NCBI RefSeq assembly: GCF_018252635.1
Contig: NZ_JAGTXM010000003.1
Coordinates: 310,001-374,000 of the forward strand
DNA: 64,000 nt
DNA from: Citrobacter amalonaticus
GTDB taxonomy: Bacteria > Pseudomonadota > Gammaproteobacteria > Enterobacterales > Enterobacteriaceae
Direction: 5' to 3'
Shown here: piece by piece, positions 1 to 10,186 of the stretch
Position numbering within the stretch: the first letter of the stretch is position 1
Layout: every line of letters starts with the position of its first letter
The notes under the pieces: generated by a model
Databases searched by the model: none
What the model saw: only the letters and a program-made list of their open reading frames with translations
Told to the model about the DNA's origin: nothing
Made by a program: the position numbers and the translations under genes

Positions 1-456
1 CTGAACCTTCGTGAACTCTTCCGCGCTGTTCAGATGCCATGTCGACACGCCGTTCAGCATCGCTGACGCTTTTGCCGGATCGGCTTTCAGCGCAGAAGTA
101 ATATCCACCCAGTCCAGCGCCGAAAGCTGGTAGAAGTGAACGATATGGTCATGAGTGGTATGCGCCGACAGAATGATGTTACGGATATACTGAGCGTTAA
201 CCGGAACGTCAATATTCAGCGCGCTTTCTGCCGCACGAACCGAGGCGATCGCGTGCGTTGTCGTACAAACGCCGCAAATACGCTGCACAATCATCCACGC
301 GTCACGCGGATCGCGATTCTTCACGATCTCTTCCATACCGCGCCACATGGTGCCAGAGGCCCATGCTTTTGAAACAACGCCGTTCTCGATTTCGCAATCG
401 ATACGTAAGTGCCCCTCAATACGGGTTACAGGATCAATAGTAATTCTCTGGCTCAT
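1..456 (-). CDS. hybC: Hydrogenase-2 large subunit HybC (N-terminal 152 codons; cut by window edge)
   Basis: This is the start of the [NiFe] hydrogenase-2 large subunit, which carries the Ni-Fe active site and oxidises H2 at the periplasmic face of the inner membrane. The reading frame begins [20 protein letters not shown] and contains the RICGVC motif, whose Cys61 and Cys64 form the first of two CxxC pairs that hold the Ni-Fe centre. The second pair lies beyond the window. The ATG overlaps the hybB stop by four bases (ATGA), indicating translational coupling in the hyb operon. Only about a quarter of the protein is visible, but the family assignment is clear. Confidence 0.96.
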   Translation of the reverse strand, partial: MSQRITIDPVTRIEGHLRIDCEIENGVVSKAWASGTMWRGMEEIVKNRDPRDAWMIVQRICGVCTTTHAIASVRAAESALNIDVPVNAQYIRNIILSAHTTHDHIVHFYQLSALDWVDITSALKADPAKASAMLNGVSTWHLNSAEEFTKVQ

Positions 457-1631
457 GCTTTGCTCGCCTCATGACGATTGTGATCGTTTTGTTTTAAAGG
501 AGGAAGTATCGGCAGTAGACGAATGAGTACGATGTAAGCGCAAATCTCAATAGCCACAAAACCAATAGAAATCAACAGTTCTTCCCAGGTCGGGAAGTAG
601 TGGTAGCCGCCGCCTGGATTAAATGCCACCAGCGAATAGGACAGACGCCATGCAGCACAACCTAACAGCGCACTCAGCGCAGACAGGTACAGCATACGGG
701 AGTCATTACGCAGTTTCGCCACGCGCAGCACTACTATCGGGAAGACCATCAGCACGACTTCAAGCCAGAACATGGCTGAGTAGAAATCGCCGGCAAAGGC
801 ATACGATAGCTTGTCCCGGTAAATCAGCTCACCAAAGCGCAGCACGACAAAGATCGCCAGCATCACGCTGATGGTGTTCGTCAACTTGATGAACAGGTTC
901 TTCTCATCCGGCCCGTTTCCTCTCAGGCCAGCCTGAACCAGCGAGCCTTCAAAGATGACAATCGAGAAGCCCATAATAAAGGCGGTCAATACCGAGAACA
1001 GCGGCAGCATTTCATAGCTTTGCCACAGCGGATGCACCTTGTAGCCTGCTGAGATCATCAGCGACCCCATTGAGGACTGGTGCATGGTCGGTAACAGCGC
1101 GCCGAGGGCGATGATGAAGAACATCAGCTTATTCAGGCGTTTCAGCGACACCTTCCAGCCCAGACGTTCAAACAACGCAGGGGCAAACTCCAGCGCCATC
1201 ACCCCAATGTAGATGGTCATACAGACCGCCGTCTCGAACAGCACCGAGTTCACGTTAAAGTGACCCGGAATGTAGAAGTACGGCAGGTTCCAGTAACGAC
1301 CCACGTCAATGGTGATCGACAGGCCCCCCAGAGAATAACCAAAGAGGCTCGCCAGCAGCGCCGGACGTACCAGCGGATGGTATTGTCCCCGGTTGAAGAC
1401 ATATACCGCCCACGCCAGCGCCCAACCGCCACAGGCAAAGCCGGTGCCGATTAACAGGTCAAAGGCAATCCAGACGCCCCACGGAAAACCGCCGTTCAGA
1501 TCGGAGACTGACCCCAATCCAAATACCAGACGCTTCACGATCAGGAGCATACAGAGGATGATTAACGGTCCGAAGATGATGACCGGTTTGCTGATAATTT
1601 TGCCGCCCAGCGGTTTAGGATCATGACTCAT
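453..1631 (-). CDS. hybB: Hydrogenase-2 integral membrane subunit HybB (NrfD/PsrC family)
   Basis: HybB is the multi-spanning membrane subunit of hydrogenase 2 and links the HybA ferredoxin subunit to the quinone pool. The 392-residue product is almost entirely hydrophobic, with about ten predicted membrane helices, as in the NrfD/PsrC family, and matches E. coli HybB in length. The start chosen has a strong GGAGGAG Shine-Dalgarno sequence about six bases upstream. It overlaps the end of hybA by 11 bases and the start of hybC by four, so the genes are translated together. Confidence 0.96.
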   Translation of the reverse strand: MSHDPKPLGGKIISKPVIIFGPLIILCMLLIVKRLVFGLGSVSDLNGGFPWGVWIAFDLLIGTGFACGGWALAWAVYVFNRGQYHPLVRPALLASLFGYSLGGLSITIDVGRYWNLPYFYIPGHFNVNSVLFETAVCMTIYIGVMALEFAPALFERLGWKVSLKRLNKLMFFIIALGALLPTMHQSSMGSLMISAGYKVHPLWQSYEMLPLFSVLTAFIMGFSIVIFEGSLVQAGLRGNGPDEKNLFIKLTNTISVMLAIFVVLRFGELIYRDKLSYAFAGDFYSAMFWLEVVLMVFPIVVLRVAKLRNDSRMLYLSALSALLGCAAWRLSYSLVAFNPGGGYHYFPTWEELLISIGFVAIEICAYIVLIRLLPILPPLKQNDHNRHEASKA

Positions 1632-2607
1632 GATCGTCTCCTCCGTCGTGATGGTCGTTTTTGGTATTACGACGAACCAGCACGGTCAAGCCCGCCAGCA
1701 CGGCCAGTGGTAGCATCATGCCTTTATACAGGGTGTGTTGAACATGTTCGGAACGCGCGCCGGTTGAAATCTCATCCAGCTTCGGCAAATCCAGATTCTC
1801 GTAAGGCACCCCGGTCAGTACCAACACCTGAGTCCCACCGCCCTCTTTTTCACCGTAAAGATGCGGATAGTACTTCGGCACGGTATGCACGTAGGTATCG
1901 CCCGTTTTCAGGGTTTGACGCGGATAGTGGTATTCGCTACCAGGCTTCAGCGCCAGGCGTTTTTGCGCCTCGGCCATCAACTCTTCGCGGGTACCAAAAA
2001 TGACCGCTCCGGCAGGACAAACCTCAACACAGCCCGGCAAGCCGCCCTTATCGAGACGCTCAACGCCTTTCTGGTTACACAGTTCACATTTGTGAAGCGC
2101 ACCAAACGGGTTGTTGTAGTCATACTTCGGCACGTTGTACGGACAGGCAACCATGCAGTAACGGCAGCCGGTACAGACGTCTTTGTTGTAATGAACGATG
2201 CCGGTTTTCGGATCTTTTTTCAGTGCGGATACCGGGCAGACAGAGACGCAGTTGGGATCGACGCAGTGCATACACTGTTTCTTGATGTATGCATAGCCGT
2301 TCTCTTCCTGATCTTTATTCACGCCTGTACCGCTGCGCCACACCTGAATGATGTTGTTGGTATACGGTGACAGCTTGTCGTTGTTCGACCAGGTCTGCGC
2401 CCCTTCAGGGTTACGCATCGGGAAGTTGATATCCTGACACTTGGTCACACAGGCCTGACAGCCCACGCACAGTGTCGAGTCATACAACATGCCCAGAGAA
2501 CCGGGGATGGGCGGGCGATTTTCTGCAGCCGCGTGGCTGATAGACGGCGCAGCGCCTAACAGCAACGCCCCGCCGGAGGCTGCTTTGATAAAGTTACGTC
2601 TGTTCAC
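1621..2607 (-). CDS. hybA: Hydrogenase-2 iron-sulfur protein HybA
   Basis: HybA is the 16Fe-ferredoxin-type electron carrier between HybO and HybB. The N terminus has a twin-arginine export signal ([13 protein letters not shown], followed by a hydrophobic stretch and an Ala-rich cleavage region near residue 28). Cysteine clusters follow: C47, C50, C53 and C57 in [11 protein letters not shown], then CMHC...[18 protein letters not shown] and CELC...CVEVCP. A C-terminal hydrophobic helix (about residues 293-310) anchors it in the inner membrane. The gene starts two bases after the hybO stop codon. Confidence 0.96.
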   Translation of the reverse strand: MNRRNFIKAASGGALLLGAAPSISHAAAENRPPIPGSLGMLYDSTLCVGCQACVTKCQDINFPMRNPEGAQTWSNNDKLSPYTNNIIQVWRSGTGVNKDQEENGYAYIKKQCMHCVDPNCVSVCPVSALKKDPKTGIVHYNKDVCTGCRYCMVACPYNVPKYDYNNPFGALHKCELCNQKGVERLDKGGLPGCVEVCPAGAVIFGTREELMAEAQKRLALKPGSEYHYPRQTLKTGDTYVHTVPKYYPHLYGEKEGGGTQVLVLTGVPYENLDLPKLDEISTGARSEHVQHTLYKGMMLPLAVLAGLTVLVRRNTKNDHHDGGDDHES

Positions 2608-2609
2608 GG

Positions 2610-3728
2610 TTATTCTCCCCGTGAGTCAGCGTTATCTTTCTTTTGCTGACGCCCCAGTTCACGAACTGCCATGACGCTGACACCGGCCACCAGACCGACA
2701 ACGCCGCCAAGCAACCCGATAGCGCCGGCAGAAATGTTGCCGCCCTCTTTCATATTCACATCAGGTTTTTCGGAGCGTGGTGTCTGATTTTCCACATGAG
2801 CAAGTTGGTGAATGCCCTTATGGAAACCAACGCCTTCTTCGTTGCAGCCGTAGCACGGGTGACCAATCGCCACCGGCCATACGCCGCCAACATCGCAGAA
2901 TTGCAGTGTGGAGCAATTGCCCCAGGTTTCTGGCCCTTTGCAGCCAAGGTGGTAGAGGCACCAGCCTTCGCGGTGACCTTCATCGCCGTACTCTTTCGCG
3001 AAGCGACCGGCATCGAAGTGCGGGCGACGTTCGCAGTGTTCGTGAATCAGACGTCCGTAGGCGAAGGTCGGACGGTTTTTCGCATCCAGCTTCGGCGGCT
3101 TGCCCCAGGTGATGATATGGGCGACGGTCGCCAGGAAGTTATGCGGGTTCGGCGGACAACCAGGAATATTGATGATGGTTTTACCTGGGAGCACTTCCTG
3201 CAGGCCAACCGCGCCGGTCGGGTTCACGCCAGCAGCGGCGACGCCGCCCCATGCAGCACAGGAACCAATAGCGATAATCGCTGCCGCGCCTTCTGCCGCT
3301 TTGCGGATATGATCCACAATCGGCTCACCGGCAACCATGCAGTAAATACCGTTATCTTTTAAGGGGATGGAACCATCAACAACCAACACATACTGCCCTT
3401 TATACTTCTCAAGCGCATTGTGTTTGTTTTCTTCAACCTGGTGGCCGAAAGCGGCGGAAAGTACCTCATGATATTCCAGAGAGATGGTCTCCAGAACAAG
3501 GTTTTCTACCGTGGGGTGGGTCGCGCGAAGGAGGGATTCGGTACAGCCCGTGCATTCCTGAGCACCAATCCAGACAACCGGTGGGCGCTGCGGACGGGAT
3601 ACCGATTCAGCCATTTCGGCGGCGGCTTTGCTACTGAGCCCCATCGTGGCGGCGAGAGCTGCACAAAGCTTCATGAAATCACGACGGTTTACGCCATGGG
3701 AATTAATGAGAGTGTTATCTCCAGTCAT
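2610..3728 (-). CDS. hybO: Hydrogenase-2 small subunit HybO
   Basis: HybO is the Fe-S small subunit that pairs with HybC and is first in the hyb operon. The 372-residue length equals E. coli HybO. A Tat signal is visible (NRRDFMK at residues 14-20, cleavage probably after AKAAA-type residues near 37), which carries the folded HybOC pair across the membrane. C59 and C62 in QECTGCTES are proximal-cluster ligands, and further cysteines lie in the [10 protein letters not shown] and CYGCNEEG regions. A C-terminal membrane anchor (about residues 325-348) precedes a basic tail. The 189-base gap upstream should hold the promoter; I could not identify an FNR or other operator with confidence. Confidence 0.97.
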   Translation of the reverse strand: MTGDNTLINSHGVNRRDFMKLCAALAATMGLSSKAAAEMAESVSRPQRPPVVWIGAQECTGCTESLLRATHPTVENLVLETISLEYHEVLSAAFGHQVEENKHNALEKYKGQYVLVVDGSIPLKDNGIYCMVAGEPIVDHIRKAAEGAAAIIAIGSCAAWGGVAAAGVNPTGAVGLQEVLPGKTIINIPGCPPNPHNFLATVAHIITWGKPPKLDAKNRPTFAYGRLIHEHCERRPHFDAGRFAKEYGDEGHREGWCLYHLGCKGPETWGNCSTLQFCDVGGVWPVAIGHPCYGCNEEGVGFHKGIHQLAHVENQTPRSEKPDVNMKEGGNISAGAIGLLGGVVGLVAGVSVMAVRELGRQQKKDNADSRGE

Positions 3729-3917
3729 TTTATAGTTATTCCGTTACGAAGACCTGGCTCTTATTTTGCACCAACCACAAATCCGTAACTGCGATCGGTG
3801 CGCCATTTACCACACTTTTGTTATGGTTATGTAGCCTATAATACTGCGCGGGAATAATAAAACGAAGGGAATGACGGCTAGTGTAAGTAATTAAAGCAAG
3901 ATAATACCCCCTTTAGA

Positions 3918-4205
3918 TCAACCTTCGAGTCGATAACCGGCCATAAAAAATCGAATTGTGGTGCTGGATTGATTTTCGCGGAAGAAGTCCATCACCATCT
4001 CTTTATCCAGGCCGTAACGGCGCGTCAGGATCCCCGCTTCCCAGGCGCTGAGTTGCCTGTCACCGGTTTTTTCAAACATGCGATGCGAGAAACCTAATAC
4101 GAAGCCGCGTTTATAATCCGAACAAAAATCCGCTACATTACGGGCGCTGTCAGCCTGCGTGGCGCTTAATCCCGCCATCAGACCCTTACCAAAATGATTG
4201 CTCAT
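3918..4205 (-). CDS. yghW: YghW, DUF2623 family small protein
   Basis: The 95-residue product matches the enterobacterial YghW family (DUF2623). It has no signal peptide or membrane segment and is probably cytoplasmic. Its function is not known. It lies on the same strand as, and just upstream of, the hyb operon, with 189 bases between, so co-transcription is possible. A long AT-rich perfect inverted repeat lies 13 bases before its start codon (4218-4245), and the start has a GGGAGGGG-type ribosome binding site. Confidence 0.85.
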   Translation of the reverse strand: MSNHFGKGLMAGLSATQADSARNVADFCSDYKRGFVLGFSHRMFEKTGDRQLSAWEAGILTRRYGLDKEMVMDFFRENQSSTTIRFFMAGYRLEG

Positions 4206-4217
4206 GACCCCTCCCTA

Positions 4218-4245
4218 ATCGCTATATATGAAATTATATAGCGAT
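4218..4245. repeat. AT-rich perfect inverted repeat upstream of yghW
   Basis: Two 11-base arms (ATCGCTATATA and TATATAGCGAT) are separated by six bases, TGAAAT. The repeat sits between the stop of the chemoreceptor gene (4291) and the yghW start (4205). It could be a regulator operator for yghW or an RNA hairpin just ahead of the yghW ribosome binding site. It is not followed by a T-run in the yghW direction, which argues against a simple terminator. Confidence 0.6.
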
Positions 4246-4290
4246 CTTTTAAACAAAGGCCAGAGGGTTCAGCGACTTTTTTACCGTCCC

Positions 4291-5931
4291 TTAAAACGCC
4301 ACCCACTCATTGCCTGACGCTGCGGTTGCCGGGCGTTGTTGACCGGCGGAAGCCGCACGTTTGGCGGGGAGATTGGGTGTGTCATCTTGCGACAACCGGA
4401 ACTGTTGTACGGAACGTTGTAAATCTTCCGTTTGCCTTTCCAGCGCAGCGGCGGCGGCGGAAACCTGCTCCACCAGCGCGGCGTTTTGCTGCGTAACGCC
4501 ATCCATCTGGGTAATCGCGACGCCGACCTGTGAAATCCCTTTGCTCTGTTCTTCAGACGCCGAGGCAATTTGCTTCATGATGGTGTCGACTTCCGTCACG
4601 CCGCGCAGGATCGCCTCCATCGTTGAACCGGTATCCTTCACCAGCGCCGCGCCATGGTCGACTCGACGAACAGATTCGGCAATGAGTGTTTCAATCTCTT
4701 TTGCCGCGTTTGCACTGCGGCTTGCCAGATTACGCACTTCACCTGCGACGACGGCAAATCCACGTCCTTGCTCACCCGCACGCGCCGCTTCGACCGCAGC
4801 GTTCAATGCAAGAATGTTGGTCTGAAAAGCAATGCTATTGATGACGGTCGTAATTTCCGCAATCTGCTTCGAGCTGGCGGAAATCCCGTCCATGGTCTCG
4901 ACGACTTCAGACACCAGCGAACCGCCTTTTCCTGCTGTGCGCGATGCCGAATCAGCCAGAAGACTTGCCTGACGGGCGTTATCCGCATTCAGTTTCACCG
5001 TTGCGGTAAGCTGCTCCATGCTGGCAGCAGTCTCTTCCAGCGCCGCGGCCTGCTCTTCCGTTCGTGATGAAAGATCGTTGTTGCCGCTGGAGATTTCAGT
5101 GGCGCCGCGCCAGATATTGTCGCTGCCAGAACGGATCGTGTTTACCGCATCGCGCAGGCTGTCCTGCATTGCCCGTAATAAAGGCACGAGCTGGCCGACG
5201 CAGTTGCGCCCAATATCGTCAATCGGCTGACTGAGATCGCCCTGGGCAATCTGACGAAACTGTTGCCGGATCCGCGCCAGAGGTTTCACCAGCATAGTCA
5301 CCAGATAGCGATCGGTGAAGAAGAGGATCGCAATACCCAGGATCACCGCTCCGATGATCAGCGTACGGATGATCGACGTTTTGCCATCCACCATCACGCG
5401 GGTTTGATCAAGCATCACACCCGCAGCGTTATTAAAACGTTCCGCATTAGCACCAAATGCCCGGCTCAATACTGGCGTCACGTTGTTTGCCTGTTCGCTC
5501 CAGGCAGTCTGGGTACCCTGCTGTGCCAGTTGCATTTGCGGCGTGACGCCCTTATCGAGCAGATCCTGCCAGCTTGCCAGCACAGCGCCAGAAACCTCGG
5601 GATCCATCGGGCCCGGTGACAGGTTTTTCATCTCTTGCAGTTTTTTGCTCATGTTATCCAGCGCCTGCTGCACAGGAGCGAAATCCGGCGTACCGCCGCT
5701 GGCTTTCAGTTCCATCGCGCGACTGAGTCGGGTAACAAAGCGGAAATACTGATCGTTGCCCTGGCTGAGCACCGTCATCTGACGAACAAGATGGCGATCG
5801 ACTTCGTTGCCTTCAGCGACACGGGAAAGAGACCAGGTGCTGTACAAACCCACACCCACCCACATTAAACAGAAAATACCCAGGATCGTCAGCATGACGA
5901 CACGAATAGTGAAATTACGCAGTATGTGCAT
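4291..5931 (-). CDS. Methyl-accepting chemotaxis protein
   Basis: This 546-residue protein is a classical transmembrane chemoreceptor that passes ligand signals to CheA/CheW. It has a first membrane helix at about residues 10-30, a periplasmic sensor region to about 187, a second helix at about 188-207, a HAMP domain, and a signalling domain with the highly conserved hairpin tip ([20 protein letters not shown]). It ends NEWVAF, which resembles the NWETF-type pentapeptide of Tsr and Tar that tethers CheR and CheB. E. coli K-12 has no receptor here; Salmonella has one at a similar position, from memory. The ligand cannot be told from sequence. A sigma-28-like promoter precedes it. Confidence 0.93.
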   Translation of the reverse strand: MHILRNFTIRVVMLTILGIFCLMWVGVGLYSTWSLSRVAEGNEVDRHLVRQMTVLSQGNDQYFRFVTRLSRAMELKASGGTPDFAPVQQALDNMSKKLQEMKNLSPGPMDPEVSGAVLASWQDLLDKGVTPQMQLAQQGTQTAWSEQANNVTPVLSRAFGANAERFNNAAGVMLDQTRVMVDGKTSIIRTLIIGAVILGIAILFFTDRYLVTMLVKPLARIRQQFRQIAQGDLSQPIDDIGRNCVGQLVPLLRAMQDSLRDAVNTIRSGSDNIWRGATEISSGNNDLSSRTEEQAAALEETAASMEQLTATVKLNADNARQASLLADSASRTAGKGGSLVSEVVETMDGISASSKQIAEITTVINSIAFQTNILALNAAVEAARAGEQGRGFAVVAGEVRNLASRSANAAKEIETLIAESVRRVDHGAALVKDTGSTMEAILRGVTEVDTIMKQIASASEEQSKGISQVGVAITQMDGVTQQNAALVEQVSAAAAALERQTEDLQRSVQQFRLSQDDTPNLPAKRAASAGQQRPATAASGNEWVAF

Positions 5932-5983
5932 ATATGTTCCTTGCCGTTAGAGATAAGTCGCCTGTAGGCGAGTCTTAATCTCG

Positions 5984-6010
5984 TTATCGGCAAAGAACGA
6001 AGAATATATA
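5984..6010 (-). promoter_or_regulatory. Sigma-28 (FliA) type promoter for the chemoreceptor gene
   Basis: On the minus strand the sequence GCCGATAA, a perfect FliA -10 element, occurs about 50 bases before the chemoreceptor start. Eleven bases further upstream is TATATATT, which matches five of eight positions of the TAAAGTTT -35 element. Spacing is exactly the 11 bases usual for FliA. This would place the receptor in the flagellar class 3 regulon. It is a motif match only. Confidence 0.65.
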
Positions 6011-6120
6011 CTGACTTTTATTTTTTTTACTTTCATAAACAATATCCCCGCTCCTTATATTCCTATAATTAGCAATGAAAAACACCGGGAATATTACCTA
6101 ACGAATGATTATCCTGTTAT

Positions 6121-7008
6121 TTATGATAAATATTTTTCAAACCATGCCAGCGTTCTTTGCCAGGCCAGTTCAGCAGCGGCCTGGTCATATCGTGGCGTCG
6201 AGTCATTATGAAAGCCATGATTCACGCCGGGATAAATATAAGCCTCATAAACTTTATTATTCTCTTTCAATGCAGCTTCATACACCGGCCAGCCTTCATT
6301 GATATTTTTATCCAGCTCCGCGTAATGCAGCAGTATCGGTGCTTTTATCTTCGGCACATCAGTTGCAGGAGGCTGGCGGCCATAAAACGGCACCGCACAT
6401 GACAGTTCCGGATAGGCCACGGCAGCGGCATTTGAGACGCCGCCACCGTAGCAAAACCCGGTGATCCCCACTTTTCCACTGGCGTCAGGGTGTTGTTTCA
6501 TAAATTCGACGGCGGCAAAAAAATCATTCATCAACATCGTCGGATCCACTTTCTGCTGCAAAGCTTTCCCTTCTTCATCGTTTCCAGGATAGCCTCCTGC
6601 CGAGCTTAAACCATCGGGCGCCAGCGCAATGTAACCCGCTTTTGCTACCCGCCTTGCGACATCCTCAATATAGGGATTCAACCCCCGGTTCTCATGCACC
6701 ACGACTACAGCAGGCACTTTGCCCGTCACTTTAGCCGGTTTCACTAAATAACCCCGCACGGTGCCATGGCCGTTTGGCGATGGATAGCGAATATACTCAG
6801 GCAAAATATCGGGATCGGTAAATTTCACCTGTTCCGCCAGCGCGTAGTCAGGCTTGAGCATATTGAACAACGCAAGCGCCGTCACCCCGCCAACGGCGTA
6901 CTTTGCCGCGAGATTAAGGAACTCTCGTTTCGAGATTTTTCCGTGTGCGTAGTAGTCGTAATAATCAAGCAATTCTTGCGGAAAATCTTTGGCTGTCAGA
7001 CGCGTCAT
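6121..7008 (-). CDS. yghX: Dienelactone hydrolase family protein (YghX-like)
   Basis: The product is an alpha/beta hydrolase of the dienelactone hydrolase family, 295 residues. The catalytic triad can be read: Cys186 in GFCYGGG, Asp233 in YAELDKN and His264 in VNHGFH. Residues 24-50 have an SKREFL motif followed by a hydrophobic stretch, which looks like a KR variant of a twin-arginine signal or a membrane anchor. The natural substrate is unknown. In E. coli K-12 yghX is a broken gene at this place, whereas here the frame is intact. It is divergent from gpr, with 81 bases between. Confidence 0.87.
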   Translation of the reverse strand: MTRLTAKDFPQELLDYYDYYAHGKISKREFLNLAAKYAVGGVTALALFNMLKPDYALAEQVKFTDPDILPEYIRYPSPNGHGTVRGYLVKPAKVTGKVPAVVVVHENRGLNPYIEDVARRVAKAGYIALAPDGLSSAGGYPGNDEEGKALQQKVDPTMLMNDFFAAVEFMKQHPDASGKVGITGFCYGGGVSNAAAVAYPELSCAVPFYGRQPPATDVPKIKAPILLHYAELDKNINEGWPVYEAALKENNKVYEAYIYPGVNHGFHNDSTPRYDQAAAELAWQRTLAWFEKYLS

Positions 7009-7089
7009 CGCATATTTCCGGGATTTGTGATTTTATAAGCATAGAATGAAAACGCTGTTTCGAAAATTCATCACAAGAAAGGAGACATC

Positions 7090-8130
7090 ATGTCCTGGAA
7101 CGCCTCCCCCGATCGCTATGAGAATATGCAGTACCGCTACTGCGGTAAAAGTGGCCTCCGACTGCCTGCGCTATCGCTCGGTCTGTGGCACAGCTTCGGT
7201 CACGTTCAGACTCTCGACTCGCAGCGAGCGCTGTTGCGAAAAGCCTTTGATTTAGGGATCACCCACTTTGATTTAGCCAACAACTACGGGCCGCCTCCGG
7301 GTAGCGCGGAAGAAAATTTCGGTCGCCTGCTGCGCGAAGACTTTGCGCAGTATCGTGATGAACTGATTATCTCGACGAAAGCGGGCTATGACATGTGGCC
7401 TGGCCCCTATGGTTCCGGCGGCTCGCGTAAATATTTGCTCGCCAGTCTCGATCAAAGCCTGAAGCGTATGGGTCTGGATTACGTCGATATTTTCTATTCT
7501 CACCGCGTGGATGAAAACACGCCGATGGAAGAAACGGCCTCCGCACTGGCTTACGCCGTGCAAAGTGGTAAAGCGCTGTATGTCGGTATTTCGTCTTACT
7601 CGCCGGAACGGACGCAAAAAATGGCTGAGCTATTGCGCGAGTGGAAGATCCCGCTGCTTATCCATCAACCTTCTTACAACCTGCTGAACCGCTGGGTTGA
7701 TAAGAGCGGTTTGCTGGATACGTTAAAAGCCAACGGCGTGGGCTGCATCGCCTTTACGCCGCTGGCACAGGGACTGCTCACCGGGAAGTATTTGAACGGC
7801 ATCCCGGACGGTTCACGTATGCAGCGCGAAGGGAAGAAGGTACGTGGTCTGACGGAAAATATGCTGACGGAAGCGAACCTCAATAGCCTGCGTCTGCTTA
7901 ATGAGATGGCGCAGCAGCGCGGTCAGTCAATGGCGCAAATGGCGCTCAGTTGGCTGTTGAAAGACGATCGCGTCACGTCCGTACTGATTGGCGCAAGCCG
8001 CCCGGAGCAACTGGAAGAAAACGTTCAGGCGTTGAAAAATCTGTCGTTCACCGCAGAAGAGCTGACGCAGATTGATAAGCATGTCGCTGACGGTGGACTG
8101 AATCTCTGGCAGGCATCATCCGATAAGTAA
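7090..8130 (+). CDS. gpr: L-glyceraldehyde 3-phosphate reductase (YghZ), aldo-keto reductase
   Basis: This 346-residue protein is an aldo-keto reductase of the AKR14 type (YghZ). It reduces L-glyceraldehyde 3-phosphate and related aldehydes, including methylglyoxal, with NADPH. The sequence shows the AKR barrel motifs: FDLANNYG (catalytic Tyr), STKAGYD (catalytic Lys), DIFYSHRVD (His) and a C-terminal NADPH-binding VLIGASRPEQLEEN. The start has a strong AAGGAG ribosome binding site. It ends at a hairpin shared with yqhA. Confidence 0.95.
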   Translation: MSWNASPDRYENMQYRYCGKSGLRLPALSLGLWHSFGHVQTLDSQRALLRKAFDLGITHFDLANNYGPPPGSAEENFGRLLREDFAQYRDELIISTKAGYDMWPGPYGSGGSRKYLLASLDQSLKRMGLDYVDIFYSHRVDENTPMEETASALAYAVQSGKALYVGISSYSPERTQKMAELLREWKIPLLIHQPSYNLLNRWVDKSGLLDTLKANGVGCIAFTPLAQGLLTGKYLNGIPDGSRMQREGKKVRGLTENMLTEANLNSLRLLNEMAQQRGQSMAQMALSWLLKDDRVTSVLIGASRPEQLEENVQALKNLSFTAEELTQIDKHVADGGLNLWQASSDK

Positions 8131-8139
8131 CGTTCAGTG

Positions 8140-8164
8140 CCGGGTAGCGACAGCGGCTACCCGG
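8140..8164. terminator. Bidirectional hairpin between gpr and yqhA
   Basis: A nine-base perfect inverted repeat (CCGGGTAGC / GCTACCCGG) lies between the convergent ends of gpr and yqhA. It resembles half of a REP element and probably protects or ends both transcripts. No long T-run follows. Confidence 0.6.
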
Positions 8165-8173
8165 TCTGTTCAG

Positions 8174-8725
<552 letters not shown>

Positions 8726-8739
8726 GATCAACATCCCCC

Positions 8740-9243
8740 TCAAACTTCGTCAGGATTGATCCACGGACGCTGATACTCAGGCCACACCAGCGCCACCAGG
8801 GACGGATACGCTTCGACGCTAAACTCCCGGAAGCACTGGCGTAAGTTCAACACGTCAAGATCGGAATGCGGGACTTTCTCACCGTTGAGGCAGCGCTTTT
8901 TTATCGTGTCGTAGTATTTGTACACCGCTGAGTTGAGATCGCTGCAACGCCGTTGAGCATCAAACAGCCCTGGCGTGTCATTCAATTGCGCCATCGTCAT
9001 GCGTTTTATTGTTGCGTGAAGGAAATCAATATATTCGTGATTGACGCGCCAGTACCATACCGGTGTAATAGCATTCATCAGCGCGGAAAAATGATCCTCT
9101 CCCTCTTCTTTAGTCAGCGGTACTGATTGAGTCGCAGAGGCCAGTTCTTCAGCGCTGCGCGGTTTATTAAACTCGCGCATTAATAAAAGCACGCCGCCGG
9201 TCAGCAATAGCAAGGTAATGACAGAATAAAAAATACTGTTCAT
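8740..9243 (-). CDS. Unrecognised membrane-anchored protein, 167 aa
   Basis: I do not recognise this protein. It has one N-terminal membrane helix (about residues 4-24) followed by a soluble, charged domain of about 140 residues rich in aromatic residues (HFSALMNAITPVWYW, VWPEYQRPW near the C terminus) and three cysteines. Orientation is probably N-out or signal-anchor with the domain in the cytoplasm, but this is not certain. It is divergent from the two-gene unit at 9348-10165 and upstream of yqhA on the same strand. Confidence 0.72.
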   Translation of the reverse strand: MNSIFYSVITLLLLTGGVLLLMREFNKPRSAEELASATQSVPLTKEEGEDHFSALMNAITPVWYWRVNHEYIDFLHATIKRMTMAQLNDTPGLFDAQRRCSDLNSAVYKYYDTIKKRCLNGEKVPHSDLDVLNLRQCFREFSVEAYPSLVALVWPEYQRPWINPDEV

Positions 9244-9347
9244 AGAATGACTCCATTTTTTTTGATTCTAAAATTAGCCCATGTTATTGTCAACGCGACC
9301 TGCCAAATAAAAATAACTATTCATTTGATATTAAAGGATATTGTGAC

Positions 9348-9755
9348 ATGCTGCCTGAGCACCTTGTCCCACCACGTTTTCATCTGTCAGCCGCAGGTCA
9401 GACGAAAGAAACAGCCGAAAATAATGACAATTTCACTCAAGGCAAAACAACCCTCAGCGATTATGAAGCCGATGTCTTAATGAGTACGACCGCCACCGGA
9501 CAATCTAAAAATATTCTACTCGAAGAACGTGATCGTCATTTTAAAGAACGGCTTGAGCGAGTGGCGAAAATTGAGACTTTCGCTCGAGTTATTAATGCGT
9601 TACAGGCTGAAGGCGATATCGATGCCCAAACCTTAAGTAAAATAATCACTGAAATGACCACACATATAAATGAAAACGGTAATGATATTTGGCTTAATTT
9701 AATTACCCGGGAGAAAGATTCGCCCCTTTTCTATTCTCTGGACGATGAACCATGA
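9348..9755 (+). CDS. Unrecognised 135-aa protein, first gene of a two-gene unit
   Basis: I do not recognise this protein. It has no signal peptide or membrane segment and is mostly polar and helical, with a Thr/Asn-rich N-terminal 50 residues that may be disordered. A ribosome binding site (AAAGGATATTGTGAC before ATG) supports the start. The DNA from about 9250 to 9760 is clearly richer in A and T than the neighbouring genes, which suggests transfer or relaxed selection. Its stop overlaps the start of the next gene by four bases (ATGA), so the two are translated together. Confidence 0.72.
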   Translation: MLPEHLVPPRFHLSAAGQTKETAENNDNFTQGKTTLSDYEADVLMSTTATGQSKNILLEERDRHFKERLERVAKIETFARVINALQAEGDIDAQTLSKIITEMTTHINENGNDIWLNLITREKDSPLFYSLDDEP

Positions 9756-10165
9756 TTAAAGATGTTGAAGATAATAATGTCTATTTGGCTTTAGATGAAA
9801 ATAAAAGCGATCAATTTATCTTAAAGCAGAATCTTGCCGCGCTCATCGCCAATAAAAATGCGGTCCTTGAAAGCGTGGCGCAAGAAGTGACCTCCATTCC
9901 TGCGGCGCTGGTTCGTCTGAAATGGCAGAACCGACGGGAAATTTACGCGCTTCAGGTGAAGGAAGAGATTTATGGCGCGGCGATCAACGCCATTATCAAA
10001 CAGAACCCAGCGCTGAGTGACAAAATCATGGCGCGACTGGAGAGCGCCTGGCAGCATTTGCTGGCCCGTGAGACCGCTACGCTGCGACTGACGCGCAAAC
10101 TGGCCGAAGGAAACACTGGCACGATGACCATCACCACCGTTGCGCTCAATGAACGCCAGGTATAA
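9752..10165 (+). CDS. Unrecognised 137-aa protein, second gene of a two-gene unit
   Basis: I do not recognise this protein. The N-terminal quarter is acidic (MIKDVEDNNVYLALDENKSD) and the rest is an amphipathic, probably helical domain with alternating Lys/Arg and Glu. It is of similar size to the product of the gene it overlaps by four bases, which suggests that the pair act as partners. Base composition rises towards that of the host genome in its second half. A bidirectional terminator follows at 10187. Confidence 0.72.
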   Translation: MIKDVEDNNVYLALDENKSDQFILKQNLAALIANKNAVLESVAQEVTSIPAALVRLKWQNRREIYALQVKEEIYGAAINAIIKQNPALSDKIMARLESAWQHLLARETATLRLTRKLAEGNTGTMTITTVALNERQV

Positions 10166-10186
10166 TCCCGGCGTGACGACAATAAA

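Noticed and set aside
2643-3362. 239-codon open frame on the plus strand
   Set aside because: Antisense to hybO with no ribosome binding site or family match.
3729-3917. FNR or ArcA operator before hybO
   Set aside because: No convincing TTGAT-N4-ATCAA or ArcA repeat is visible; only weak promoter-like hexamers.
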